In this document: in pieces, positions 1 through 12,859 of the stretch | How positions within the stretch are numbered: position 1 is the first letter of the stretch | Layout of the letters: each line of letters begins with the position of its first letter | Source: Acanthornis magna | Taxonomy: Eukaryota > Chordata > Aves > Passeriformes > Acanthizidae | Assembly: GCA_036785705.1 (NCBI GenBank) | Contig: JAWUZG010000032.1 | Span: forward strand, 13,348,001 to 13,412,000 | DNA: 64,000 nt | Direction: 5' to 3' | Made by a program: the position numbers and the translations under genes | Notes under the pieces: generated by a model | What the model was told of the DNA's origin: nothing | Databases searched by the model: none | What the model saw: the letters and a program-made list of their open reading frames with translations, nothing else

Positions 1-1779
1 TAGTGTAAAGGATCTCTTTGGTGCAGTATTGTTCATCTGTATTTCCTGAGACATCCTAACTTTTCTCCCATAAACAGGGAATTAAAAGGTACAGAGGGTG
101 AAGGAAGGACAAATTTGCCCATGGTGTTTTATTAACTACTGGTCAGGCCGGTGAAAGTTGGAAGCTGCTGCAAAAGTTCTTGTTTTCTGAAACCTTTGCT
201 ACTAAATTTTATGTTTTAAGCTATATACTATAAAGGATTATTTGATTGTGGTCAAGTAGGCAAATATAGTTCAAAGTATTGAGGAATCACGAGATACCAG
301 TCCGATGTATTCCTGAATATTTTCCTTAAGTTCAGTTGCCATTATACTTGAAATATCTGTGTAAGGAATCTGCTCATAGTTATTGCTAGAAGACAATGGC
401 TGGGAGATCTAGAGGCATTTGGTTAAAAGATTTTTTTTTTAATATTCATGCTACGTAATTCAGTAGTGTTGCCAGATTTTATATGGAGTCCTTAGAAGTA
501 AACATACTCTTGCACCAAATGTATGTTAAAATTATTAATTGTCACTGTTAAGGAGAACTTTCAGTGTCAGAAAGTAAATGAGGTGTGAAGAGGTGGAGGA
601 AAAGAATGCAATAGAATCAGTGTAGTTTATATGAAGTGATAGGAATGAGCCAATTAAAGTGATTTTTAAATTTACTTTTGAATTTTGAATAAGTCTTCTT
701 CCCTAACCAATTCATTCTAGCATATATGTAGCAATTTGTCTTAAGGATATCAGAAAGCTGTGCTATGGAATTCCAGAAGTACTTTTTGATTGCCTATCTC
801 TTAATGAAGTTGACTACTGTGTTCTCAAATACTTCCAAGTTAAGCAGGAGTATCCATCTGCATAAAACATACATTTTCTCCATTGTCCCCACAATCCATG
901 ACCATTATTAGCACCTACTGTTTTCCCAGCAATTACCTGTTTTCGGGTATGTAGAATGATGTTACGAAAGTGTTACAAGAGGGTTTGTAGCCGTGTTGTA
1001 TTACAAGAGTAAATTTTCTGAAAGGCATTAGAGAGTTAGTCACTACTTGATAGAGTATCGGTCCTTTTAGTCTACTTTAACCCTCTTCTATTATAAATTA
1101 TATCAAGCAGCCCAAACTGTATTAAGATGCACCCTGCTATGTGTAATACCTAATTTCTCTTTTCACAGTCTCAGCTTTTTAAATCGCAAGTTCTTTGGAG
1201 AGGAATTCTCTGCTACTCTTTATATGCTACTCTACACATGGGGGATCTGTCTTTTATTCTTGGCTTTGCTGGAAGCTTATAAATCTCTCTGTTGATCATC
1301 TCAGCCATGCCCTGATAATGTTGTGTAGGGTGTAAAGGCCATAACTGTTTTATTATCTCTCTTCGTTACTTCTTAGGGTGTTCTACCTAGCCCTGTGGCA
1401 AGCCCTTTTGGTTTTAACTGTAATGTTTTAAGTTTTCCATGTTACTTTGCATTATTCCTCCGCTTGTTTTCATTTTTCTTTATCTCCGCACCACCATCTT
1501 CATGCTACAGCCCTGTTTTTGGTGCTATGCAGGAAGAATCCACATTAGTATTTCAGAATTATTTTTGGCATTTGTAGTGTAAAATGATACATACTGGAAT
1601 ATTAAAATCCTGGTGTGTTGAGTCAGTAAGTTTTGTGGTTGTGTTAACATTTCTCTGCAAGATGTTTCATATGTGCATCCCTGCTGTGGTCACATTAGTT
1701 CTTTATGAGCTGTTCCTCCTGTACATACAACTGGGGAAAAGATCCATCCTGATTTGGATTTCAATATGCAACATCAGCA

Positions 1780-2385
1780 TAACAACAGAAACTCTGCCTC
1801 TGGGCACCACTGGAAAGAGCCTGGCTCAGTCTTGTATGTACCCTCCCTTTGGGTATGTAGGTACATCGATGAGGTCTCGTCATCCCAGTCCTTGAATCAT
1901 CTTTCTGGCCCTTCTTTGGGCTCTCCAGTATGTCCATGCCTCTCTGAGGAGTGCAGAACGGGATGCAGCACTCCAGGTGTGGCCTCACCGATGCTGAGCA
2001 GAGTGGCAGCTTCACCTGCCTTGTCTGGCTGCCAACACTCCTCCTAATGCAGCCCAGGATACCATTTGCCTTCTTTGCTGCAGGGGCACGTTTCTGGTTC
2101 ATGGTCAATGTGGTGTCCATCAGGGCATCCATCTCCCTTTCCTGCCAGGCTGCTTTCCAGCTGTGCAGCCCTCAGTGTTCACAGGTGCCTGGAGTTGTTC
2201 CTCCCCAAGGGCAAGACTTGGTGCTTCCCTTTTTTGAACTACATGAGGTTTCTGTCAGCCTGTCCAGGTCTCTCCAAATGTTAGAGCAGCTCCTTAGGCC
2301 TGTCAGCTGCTCCTCCCAGTTTGGTGTCATCTGCAATTCTGCTGGGGGTGTGCAGTCTCCCCCATCATCCAGATGCAACTGCAGA
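1780..2385 (-). mobile_element. CR1 LINE fragment (ORF2 3' part), reverse orientation
   Basis: Read on the minus strand, this segment encodes a decayed C-terminal stretch of a CR1 reverse transcriptase. The peptide 'AAKKANGILGCIRRSVGS' followed by 'VRPHLE' is typical of avian CR1 ORF2, and 'RDLDRL' lies further upstream in another frame. The frame shifts and drifts, so the copy is dead. The right edge (5' of the element) is near the 'CATCATCCAGATG' stretch. The left edge, near 'CCAGTGGTGCCCAGAGGCAG', lies before the normal CR1 3' tail, so both ends are truncated. Boundaries are good to a few tens of bases. Confidence 0.9.
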
Positions 2386-5300
2386 TTTGCCCAAGAAGAA
2401 AACAGCAATAATATTTTCTAAATAATGATGTAGAATACAGTTCTGAAAATGTGCATTGAGATTTCTGGAGTGCTCCCAGCTGTGGGTCATCTTGCTGACA
2501 GCACTCAAACTGCTCACAGCTGCATGTCTTCTGCTTCAGTGAGCACTTGGTTGTCTTTTTCTGATCAAATTAAGAAAATGTTATATATTCCATGAAAGAG
2601 TTATCAGTAAATGCTTTGAAGCAGTGTTTAATAAAACTAGTGTTTTTCACCCAAACTGAAAGTTTTGCATAATTTCTGAACTTATTAAAGAGAAGATGAG
2701 GAAAAGTAAGCATGGCCTTGCTGAGGCTAAATCTGTGATAAGTGTGTGGATCAGTGGACAAGGGATAAGCAATGAATTACACCTTGACTGCAGCAATACT
2801 TTTGATACCCTCAGAATACTCCTGTATCCAATGGACAGCTCTGATCCAGTGGACAGCAGGATAGGTAAAATGCTGTTTGTGTGCTTGAATGATCATGGTT
2901 AGTGGGTAGAGTACAGTATTCTGCCTGGAAGCCAGTGACAAGCAAGGACTGCAGGGCCTGTCCTTCCTCCCTTCCTTCTCCGGTGCTGCTGTTAGCATCC
3001 TCTCCTGCTTCTGCCTTTGCACTGTGAAAAATATAGCCCAGCTTTTCTCTGTGCTCCAGACTGTTGGCTTGTTGCTTCCCCTTCCTTTGAGCTCTCATTA
3101 GGATTTTCTTCCAGCTGTATTGTGCTAATACTGAGGAGCTGGTAAAAGAAGCAGCCAGGTGGAAGCACAGCTGGACTGATCTTTAAGAGAGAACAGATTT
3201 AAAGTGGCCATGTAAAATGAAGTTCTTTTTTTTGAGCTTTGCTCCTTATTAGAAATCAATATTCAAATGCATAGTATTAATTTTCAAAGAGCTGAGTGGA
3301 CAGTATGTTTACAACTGTTTATAACATGCTGCACTTTAGTGCAAACCAAATTATGGTTTGATAATTTATTTGATGAAGGAATAACTATTTGGTTTCAGGT
3401 AAATGTCTTATTGTGCAGCAAATATATTTCTAATACTTCTGTTAATTTTCCTACATTTTTCTCCGTTGCAATGATACTTACAGTTGTAATGCATCGTACT
3501 TTTTGATCTTTGTTTGTTTTCTGTATTATCAAGTCTTTTACAGTGATTTGAAATCAATTTGAAAGGAGGTTAGACTAAAAATATCTGCGGTTTTTTGTGG
3601 CGTTTTTTTGTTTGGCTGTTTTTTTGGAGGGAGGGAATTGTGGGTTTTGTTTGTTTTCATCTTTTACTCCATAGAAGGCAGGTAAAGGTATAGGGACAGT
3701 GTCACAGGAGGGTTCTGCAGCTGGACAGCCTCTCTTACCACTCTAATATGCAAAGGTCACACATTGTGCTCAACATTAGTGGATGGCTGTTCTCTGTTCT
3801 TTCCCTTGTCACTGTTTCCTGTTAGTGTTGTCTCCTTCTGTGTTTTGCTTCTCCTTGACAGAAACCAGAATCAAAGTGTCTTCATCTTTGCGCTCTTTGC
3901 AGTCTGGGAGCCCTAGAGGATCTACTCATCATCATTCTTTCTGTGTAAATTAGTTATCACAGATATGTTTGCTTTGGGGAAGCTCATTCTGCACTTCCAA
4001 AGTTGGCAGTAGGTCCGAGCCTGTCCCAGCAGCCCTGGCTGTGCCATCTGCAGTCAATGAATTCCAGACTTGTAGGTCAGAAAGCACAAACTTCGGTTGC
4101 ATCAGCTGAAAAAGCAGACAGGAGTGGATTAGCAGCCTCCGTTTTGGCTAAGTAGTAGCAGGAAGACTGAGATTTGTGCTCTGCTACTGTGGATCAGTTA
4201 AAATCGGCAACTGCTTAGCTGCCTGTGTCAAGTTAAAAAGGTGATGGACTTGTTTTCCGTTCCCTGCTGTTAATCAGCTCTCTCATCTATTACAGAATTA
4301 CCTATGTTTTTTTAAATTCTGTTGTTTGAAGTATTTTGGTTAAAGGTTTTTGTCCAATGGCCTTCCTAAGTGATGTAATAAAAATGACTTATTTTTCTTT
4401 CCAAGTAGTTTTATCTTTGATCTTCATAGGTTGTTGCCAGTGTTAGGCTAGGATTCTCTGCTATACAATTGCAATACTGTGGTATGTTTGTTATACTTAA
4501 AAGAATCTTAACAGAAGGAGGGTAAGGCTGACTGTTTTGTTACCAGTAGCTGAGAAATCTCATTCATGCTTTGGGCTTGTTGAGCTGATGAAATAATGGT
4601 TTTTCATGTCATTTGTTTATCTTGGAATTGTCTTGATTTTATTTAAAAATGACTCAATGAGCTTCAGTCGACTTTTGGAAGTGTGGTGTAGATGCTGTGA
4701 TAGAGTATATCTTTCATTTTCCTTCTCTGGGAATTTAGTTCTGTTGAAACCCACAGCAAGTGATGTTATTTTATTTTCTTCTTTCAGTTTTTCTTCAGTG
4801 TTAAGAATTATTTTTGTTGGTTGGAGCTTTAAAGAGGGCATACATTTCCTAGCTTTTCCTGCTTGTAGGAGAAAGCACTCTTGGGCAACTGATGTCTATA
4901 ATTTGAAAACTAGAACATGATTATTAGGAAGCTGCAGGGCTTTCTTGTGTCCAGGCTAAGAGGACGTGGCCTATTCCCCTTGCCTTCTATTCCTTCTCTT
5001 AGGACCCTAGAGAAAAAAAAAAAAAAGTACTTGAGGATCTGTTTGGTTTTCCAGAGATCCCATAAATCCAGTGGTATTCATCCTCTGGGATGTCTGGAAG
5101 TTGAGGGATGGAATAACTGCATTTGCTAAGACTGTCAGTGTATCACATGCACAAACAATTCATTGTAGTTGGGATGTGTCATCCTGTGCATCTGCATGTG
5201 CTATGTAAATGTAATCCTCAGTGGTTTATCTGGCAGATTATGTTACATATTTCTCAGTGGGAAGTGCTGAATAGAATTTTGGGATCTTACTTCTCTCCCT

Positions 5301-8300
5301 ATGCTTATGGTGTTCAGAACCAAGAATGCTGCTATGCAATTTCATTTGTTATTGAAACATTAAAGGGAAAATAGAACGAATGGGTTGGGGAAAGTAGCCT
5401 CCCTCAGGCTTTACATTTTCCAAGTGCAAATTCATTAAAGCTGATCTAAAAATGAAAAAGGAAAATGTTTTTCAAGGCATTTATTGAAACTTTACCAAGT
5501 GATTTTTTTAAGCTTCCGTATTCTGATTTGTTTTCAGTAAAAGCACATATCAATCAATTAATGTTCATTTTTATACATTTTATATTTACTTCATACATGC
5601 TCAGTACAAAATGGGATGCAATACAAATATGATTTTGGTACTTTTGCCAGCTTTTTAAAAATACTGTGGAAAGCTAGTTTTTTGATTATACAGGAAATTT
5701 TTATAGACTAAAGAACACAATCAAAAGTATGTAAAAATTTAAAGGGGAAAGTGAACATCAAAATAATATCTTTTCTGTAAGAGATGGAAAACCCTTTTTT
5801 TTCTGAGAACTAAATTTTCTTCTTAAAGAAAATAGCCAACTTGCTATTGTGACAAAATAACAGCTATTTATAATAAAAGTTTGACTTCAATAATTTCTTT
5901 AAAGGCGCTGTGTTAGTGAAGCAGCTGGTTACACTGGAAGTAGTGGTGTTGCTGTGTGTGGAGAGGGTAGTGTTAAATGTGGTTTAGCATCAAACTCATT
6001 CTGGTTTAAGACTGCTTTCCCCTAAGTAAGGGCAGAATATGTTACTGGTACTGTCAGCACTTGGATTTCGAAGTGCTTGGCAGTGCCAGGCTTGTGTTGT
6101 TTTCTTCCCTCATCAGTACCTGTAGGAGGGGAGAAAACATCCAATGTGATGAATTGCAAATTGAACAGAAAAGTGGTTATAGAAACTCTTGGATAGAGTG
6201 TGGTTGGGGAGGTTAGAAACAATTCACTCAACCACTTCACTACAAAAACACTGGACTGCAGTTCAGAAAACCTTCAGAGTACACCCTGAAAGCATTGGTT
6301 TTGCAAAGGCATTAGATTTTTTTATGTTTCCTTATCATAGTGGTTGTGCCATTAGCCTTTTGCTCTGATGCACCAAGAGTTGTCATCCTTGTAAATGACA
6401 CCACTGTAAAATAGTCATGACAATGAAATAGAGGTAGAAAATTATAGTCACTATTGGTTTCTGGTTTTGTTTGGGGCTAATTTAATAGTTTAAAGCCCTA
6501 GAGTCTCTTCTCTAATGACTAGATATAGCAGAGATGGCATTGGTGTGCCATAACTTGGGGCTCTGCTGCTTTTCAGGAGAGTGCTCTAGTGAAGCCTTTT
6601 GTGAGCAAATCTTGATGTACCTTCCATCTCTAAATCTGTCTCTGAAGGGGTGTTTGTTCCTCTGTGTTAACTACAAGGTAAATCAGATTATCCCCTTCAA
6701 TGGGCTTTCCCCGTAGCCCTCTTAGTGTTGAGGAGATGCCAGGGATGGGCTGGGAAAAAGAGGTTGTTGGCAGGGGAGAGCCTCTCCCTTTTGGAAGCCC
6801 AGGGTTGTATCATCTGAACTTGGATGTGACAGCAGAGAGTGACCATGAGACCAAGAGAAGCCATGCTCTCTAAATGCATGGATGTTGCCTCTGACTTCCC
6901 TTTATGCTCTGTTACTAAAGATGGGGGAAAAAAAATCAATTTTAATTTAATTTGAGACATGACATGCATACAGAATCACTTGGTGCCCTCTGAAGTATAT
7001 CTGGACTTTAAAGACCAGCAAGCAACAACTTCTGCTTGTAAAGAAGGAACATTTTTATCAATCTCTTAAGCCATAACATATTTTTTAGGATATATTTTCA
7101 AAAGTACTCTTCATGATCTGCAGAATGTGCATGTATTTCAAAATTTTAATTTTTTACTTAGGTAAGAAAAAATGTAAATACTGGCATTTTGGAAGGTAGA
7201 ATGGGGATGTTGTAGAAATGGGAGAGAATCAAGCCTGCACAGAAATACAAGTGAGGTGACAAAATGCATTGTTCTTTGAAAGGCCATCCTTTTCTCTTAA
7301 CTAATCCAGATTAAAAAAAACCCATCTGTCCACCTTTTGAAAAGGTGATAAAATGAGGATAAAGAATTCTGTGGCCAGTTTGCTGTACTGTGCAGGTTTA
7401 GCCACTGTTTTCTCCAGATTTATGCAGTGTATTTTCTATTAGGTTTGAAGTTTGAGGATCATATTACTTGATGTGACTGAGCTGCATTTATTTGTAGTGT
7501 GAATTCTCTTCTTAATGTTGTGCTTTGGTTATCCTGGAGGTTGAATGATCACCTCATTTGAATTAACAGGGATTAATGTTTTGCCACAGATTTAAAAAGT
7601 GAAATTAATGTCTTATAGAAGAGGACTGATACCTGCAAATAATCATTAACCATGTCTGCTGTGCTCTATAGATAGTAGAACAGCTAGTTTTGAAATTTTC
7701 ACTTTTAACTGATTAATTATTTTGCTTCCAGTAAATAAGGTTAAATTTTCATTTGTAGATATGGAAATTAAGTAAGTTCGCCATTCTAGGACACTACCAA
7801 TGTATGAAAATAATGTGGTTTTTTTTGGTCAGGTTTTGTTCTACGGTGTATGGACTGAAACATTTTTATATGGTGATATCTATTTAAAAATTGTGTTCAG
7901 AAGAATCACATATTTTGCTATTATCTGCAGTTATTAATGGATAGTGCTGTCATATGTAAGACAGAAAAACCAGTATCAAAATTAAGAGGGCATATGGAGA
8001 CTCAGTATGTTTGCTGAATGAAAGTATCTCTTGATCAGAATTTATTAGTCTGATACTTTATGGAGCAGTTTTTCCACAAAACAATAATACCAAATCAATT
8101 AGGGAGAATGATCCATAAACTAGGAAGAAAGTATCAAGGAAGAAGCAGCTATTAAAAAATAATTAGAAATACTTGATCAACAATTCAGTGTTGTTTGAGA
8201 ACACTTAACAGGCACTCACAAAATAAATTATCATAGTTTGAAAAGTAAGACATTAGTACTGAGCTTAGCTGTACTGACTCTAACTGTATGCCATAGAAAA

Positions 8301-8689
8301 GCGGTGTTAGTGAATGGAAATAGTACAGTCTCAAGGTCCTGCTAAGTTGGATTTTGAATCTCATTTTGTAATGTTTTGATCAAATATATGGAAAACATTT
8401 AAAACCACTACTGATAAAAAATTAGAGGTAACAAACAGATAAGAAACAGATGAAATAGACACTCAGTTACAGATGAAGATCATTAACTGAGCCTAAGCTC
8501 AGGCACATAAGATATTTTCAGCATATCCAAATATAATCTTGTGTCTTGAAATAATAAATGCACACTATATTTCCATCTTTATTCCAGGAAGCAATTATCC
8601 TTTAACTCTCTTTCCCTCAAACAGGGAGTTGCAGCTATCAGTAAAAGCTGGACTTGTCCTGTTATACTTTGGCCAACAGGCCTCATACA

Positions 8690-9165
8690 TCCAAGAGCTG
8701 CAGTACTGAGGCTGTATTTGGTGATGTTCTGAAATAATCTGGAATGCTGGTTCCAGACGGGTGTACTTCAGGAAGGTCATAGAAAACTGGAGATGATTCA
8801 GGGTAGGGTTGTAGGAATGATGAAGGAATTGGAAGTGTGCTATTTGCTGAAAGATTTTGAGCTCAGTCTGCTTAATTTAGCAACATTGTGGTTAAGAGAC
8901 CATTTGATCACATCTTAATGTATTCCTGTGGGAGCTGAAATGTGATAATAGATAGTGTATCCTTCTAGCAAATAGGAATAAAACAAGAAACAGCAGTTTT
9001 GAAGTTGCAAGCCAAATTAGTTTGGACATAAGGTGCAAAATTGTAACCAGGAAGGGAGTTAAAAACTGGAACAACTTACTGATAGGTATGATGCATTTAC
9101 AAACACTAGAAATACTTAAGATGGCACGTGTTCCTGAAAAACTCACTGTAGGCTAGGTTGGGTAC
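8690..9165 (+). mobile_element. Old, highly diverged CR1-type LINE fragment
   Basis: The plus strand follows the order of an ancient amniote CR1 3' half. It has a 'GAGATGATTCAGGGTAGGG' block, then 'GAGCTCAGTCTGCTTAATTT', 'TTAAGAGACCATTTGATCAC' and 'CTGGAACAACTTACTGATAGG'. Similarity is by remembered family pattern and is patchy, with many substitutions, so it is much older than the other CR1 copies here. No open reading frame survives. The start is uncertain by about 60 bases. Confidence 0.65.
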
Positions 9166-11401
9166 TAAAAGCACCAAAGCTCTGCATGTTCTTGTACCAA
9201 GAGTGATATATATGTGGTGTGTTTTAGTAGGGCTGAGATACTTGTGTGCAATGCTTAGTGATCACAGCTGCTTGTTTGCTCTTAACAAGCTCCCGCGGAC
9301 AAGGAGTCCTTGAAGCCCATGGGAATCATATGTAAAAACAAGGATTTCTCACATCGTAGAAGCAGGTTTCCAGAAAGAGATTATTTTTCCCTTTTCCCTC
9401 TTCTCCTTTTTTCTTTATTGTTTGCATGAATTCAATTTGAGAGCAGATGAAATAAAAGTTATTAATTATTTAGTGCAAAAGACCATATTGGATTCAGGAA
9501 AGCGGTGATGTGAAAATAATTGGAGGCTGAAACACAGTGAAGGAACACATTAAAGGCCCTTCTCTTATTCTTCCCTAAACATTAAATTATCTCTTTAGGG
9601 AAATAATTTACTGGACTGCTGGATTACCCATCTGACCCACGTGAATTTTCCTATATGCTTTCTAACAGTGTTTGATTATACTCTGTTCTATTCTGAGAAA
9701 TGAAGGAATCTGTAACTTTAAAGATCACTTGTAACGTATCAAAATGTGAACCTCTCAGAACAAATATATGCAAAAGAATCTTTCTTTAAAAATATGAGGA
9801 TTTAAAAGAACCCAAACAACCAAACTCAACTTTAACATTGATTAGTTTTATCAGTTTTGCTGTAGCAGTTTGCACCTGATTGTATCAGTTTTGTAATATC
9901 AAAACCAGAGTGTACATTTTGTTCATTGAACTGTTGTTTTGATGTACTAGACAGATTTATGGTGCAGTTAATGCCTTTATTCCTTTAGATATGAGTTTCC
10001 AGTGCTGGCAAAATAAAAGTCAGGAAATCAGTCGATGTAACTGGATTACTTTCCAACTGTTAAAATTACTTTTTCTAACTTACTTAGCTCTGAGTGTTTT
10101 CAAACCACTTCATAGTACAGTATATGGAACATGTTCATAGTGTGTGGCTTGCCAGTACATCTGTGGATGAGCTGCTTAGAGCCACTGATTGAGTCATTGC
10201 TAGAAAAGCAAAAGAATTAGAAAAATACTTGAATCAGAGAGAAAGCTGCATAATTAGGGCATTGCCTTTATGTATCCTATTATGTAAATAACATGGAGCT
10301 GCCTGACTGGAGAATGTGCTGGTGTAGGCATTAAACTGAGGATCACAGTGGTCAGAAGGTCGGATCTGATAGCAAGCACTGTCTTGGGCTTTTCCACTTG
10401 ATAGCTAATGGTAGACCAGCAGTACACTATGCACTTATCTTAAATGTCAGACTGTAAATGTTCTTGAAAGATTAACATACACAATAATCTGTTTTTTTTT
10501 TTCTGATGTGCATATCTAGAAGTTTATGAAGCTTTTTTATGAGCCTTTTTATTATAATAGTTTTAAAATGTGTATTATGGAAGCTGAGACTTTGCTACCG
10601 TGTTTCAAACTAAAAGTATCTGATACTATTTGATTCAGGCAATTTAGCATTGTTGCAATAAACATCAATATATTTGTGCATGGTGAAGCTTTACATTTCC
10701 CATCAGATTAAAAGTATTTTGCTTTCATTGTTATGTTTCACAATGAACACAGTTGTGGTTTTTTGATCAAAGATGCTTAGATCATCTGTATATATTATGC
10801 TGTTTATTTATCTGTGAAGTAGATCACATAAAAGCTGCACAAACATTGAAATCTAAAGTTAGAAAATGGTACTTACAATTGCCATGTAAAATTTAAACAT
10901 ACAGCACTAATCCACATGTTTTCTTGCTAAAATTTTTATTTAGCAATTTTACTTTCTGAATTGCAACGGTTCATAATTTTACATAGGATCTGTTTGTACA
11001 GAGACATCAGTGAAGGATTTCTTTATGTGTGTTTAGTATTTTGAGGATTCAAATTTTTACTGGCTACTTGTTAAAATCCTTATTCTATTTCAGAAATGTT
11101 ACAGTTTGCATTGATAGGGTAAATTCATATAAAAGGGGTTCAAATTTATTCTTGATACTTGCTTAAAATTGAGTGGAAAATGTGAATATTTTTATAGTAA
11201 GTATAAAAACATCCTAGTAATGACTCAATTTAGTCTTTTTGGATAATTTATCGTTCACTGGAAATACCAGAGGGGAAAAGTATCTACGTTCTAACACTGC
11301 AAACAAAGTCACAGATTTCATATATTCCACAAGTAGTACAAGTAAGAAATCACAAGAGCTGTAATTTTATGACATTTTGGGCATTTGTTTTTCCTTTTCA
11401 G

Positions 11402-11488
11402 TCGGTGGCAAAGACTGGGCGATTGCTGATTAGCCACGAGGCTCCCTTGACAGGAGGATTTGCGTCTGAAATCAGTTCCACAGTTCAG
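11402..11488 (+). CDS. BCKDHB: BCKDHB exon 9: branched-chain 2-oxoacid dehydrogenase E1-beta, codons 318-346
   Basis: The exon encodes 29 codons starting [16 protein letters not shown] and ending ISSTVQ. This is part of the C-terminal transketolase-like domain of the E1-beta subunit. The subunit forms the alpha2-beta2 E1 of the mitochondrial complex that oxidatively decarboxylates the 2-oxoacids of leucine, isoleucine and valine. The [15 protein letters not shown] block is the conserved E1-beta signature. Numbering from the C-terminus puts R324, S339 and the exon end at 346, matching the 392-residue human protein from memory. The only difference I notice from human is Ala at 320 where I recall Ile. 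The exon is phase 0 at both ends, with acceptor TTTTCAG and donor CAG|GTACAT at 11489. It is one exon of a gene whose 5' part lies outside the window. Confidence 0.97.
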
Positions 11489-12516
11489 GTACATGGGTTA
11501 TTCTTTTTAAGTGTTCTGCATGGCTGAATATGTTTCCCTGTAGAAGAAATACTTAACACTATGTTTCAAGTTGAGTTTTTATTTTTTTTTGAATTTACGC
11601 TCTTTTTCAGTTTGGTGAATGCTTGTCTTAGTTTATCTGAACAGCTGAGAAATCATGTACCTACCAGGTACTGTGCATAGTGTCTGCTAAGCTGGAAATT
11701 TAACTTTCACTGCAAAGCAGGAAGAATGTGCACTGTCAGATGCAGGGGAAGTCTTCACGTACAGTCTGGTTTTAATGTTCTTTTTTATTTTTCTCATATG
11801 CTTATCCCTTGAGCATCTTAAAAAATACATTCTAGGAATGTTGAAATCAGATACAGAAAAAGCACTCAGATCCAGTATAGTATAACACAGTGTGACACAA
11901 TATTCAGAGACCTCGTTAGAAAAGGAATCTGCAGAAGTTGTTCACGTGTGTTTGTGCTGATGCTCATGCACCTATTGAGCTCATATGCACAGAACAGCTT
12001 GGAAAGGCTGAGATGTACATCAGTATCAGCTATATCTGGAGCATTAGGTTTTGGAAGTCCTTTTGAGCTTTCTGATGTGTTTTCTGATGTGTACCTGCAT
12101 GGAAAATTTCCCCTTAACTTGGCTTCTTTCCTATGCACACTAGTTGTACTGGTTTGTAGAAACATCTAAATTATGTGTGTCCATCGCTATCAGATTACTC
12201 TTTTTTGATTATTCTAGGATAGTTAAATTATAGGACTAGAGAGAAATGGGATTGTAAAATTCACAAAATAGAAATTATGTAGGCAGTAATTAAAGCATGG
12301 TAATTAGCCTTTTTACAGGAAGGAATAGAGTTATTAGTTCTGGAAGTGTAATTCTGAATTAAATGTGCAGAAGGAATCAGAATACTATGTTTCTTTATCT
12401 TTGTGGTGCAGTTTCTCTTAAAGAGTAGCTGTACTAATTTTAATATAATTAAATTAAGGTAAATTCATTTTTTCTACCAAAATGTTTTCTCCATTAAGAA
12501 CCAAATATTTGATTTT

Positions 12517-12859
12517 ATGGAGAACTCATAGCAGCCCTCCAGTATGTGAAAGGAGCTTACAAGGAAGCTGGAGAAGGACTCTTCATCAGGAACTGTAGTG
12601 ATAAGAAATAGAGTCATGGATTCAAACTGAAAGAAGGGAAACTTAGGTTAAATATATGGGAGAAATTTGTCACTGTCAAGGTGATGAAGCCCTATAACAC
12701 CTTGCCCAGAGAAGCTGTGGATGCCTCATCCCTGGAAGTGTTCAAGGCAAGGTTGGATGGGGCCCTGAGCAACTTAGTCTAGTTGAAGATGTCCATGGCA
12801 GGAGGTTGGAACTAGATGAAGGTACCTTCCAACCCAAACCATTCCATGATTCCACGATT
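12517..12859 (+). mobile_element. CR1 LINE 3' end with terminal repeat tail
   Basis: This is a 5'-truncated CR1 ending in the typical 3' UTR. Diagnostic blocks are 'TTGCCCAGAGAAGCTGTGGA', 'AAGGTTGGATGGGGCCC', 'GAGGTTGGAACTAGATGA' and 'CCTTCCAACCCAAACCATTC'. It finishes with the short degenerate octamer tail 'ATTCCATGATTCCACGATT'. It is moderately diverged and inserted in the same direction as BCKDHB. Confidence 0.95.

Larger units (their letters stand above)
1..11401 (+). other. BCKDHB: BCKDHB intron 8 (3' part)
   Basis: This is non-coding sequence upstream of exon 9. It ends in a clear acceptor: the pyrimidine-rich stretch 'TTTGTTTTTCCTTTTCAG' with AG at 11400-11401. Exon 8, which should encode the preceding part of the E1-beta C-terminal domain, was not found, so the window begins inside the intron. 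Besides CR1 copies at 1780-2385 and 8690-9165 it holds only A- and T-runs. Positions 2386-8689 and 9166-11401 show no gene. Short open frames here have no recognisable domain and look like chance. Confidence 0.85.

Noticed and set aside
1..11401. BCKDHB exon 8 or earlier exons
   Set aside because: Looked for the expected E1-beta peptide upstream of exon 9 in all frames and did not find it; it must lie before the window.
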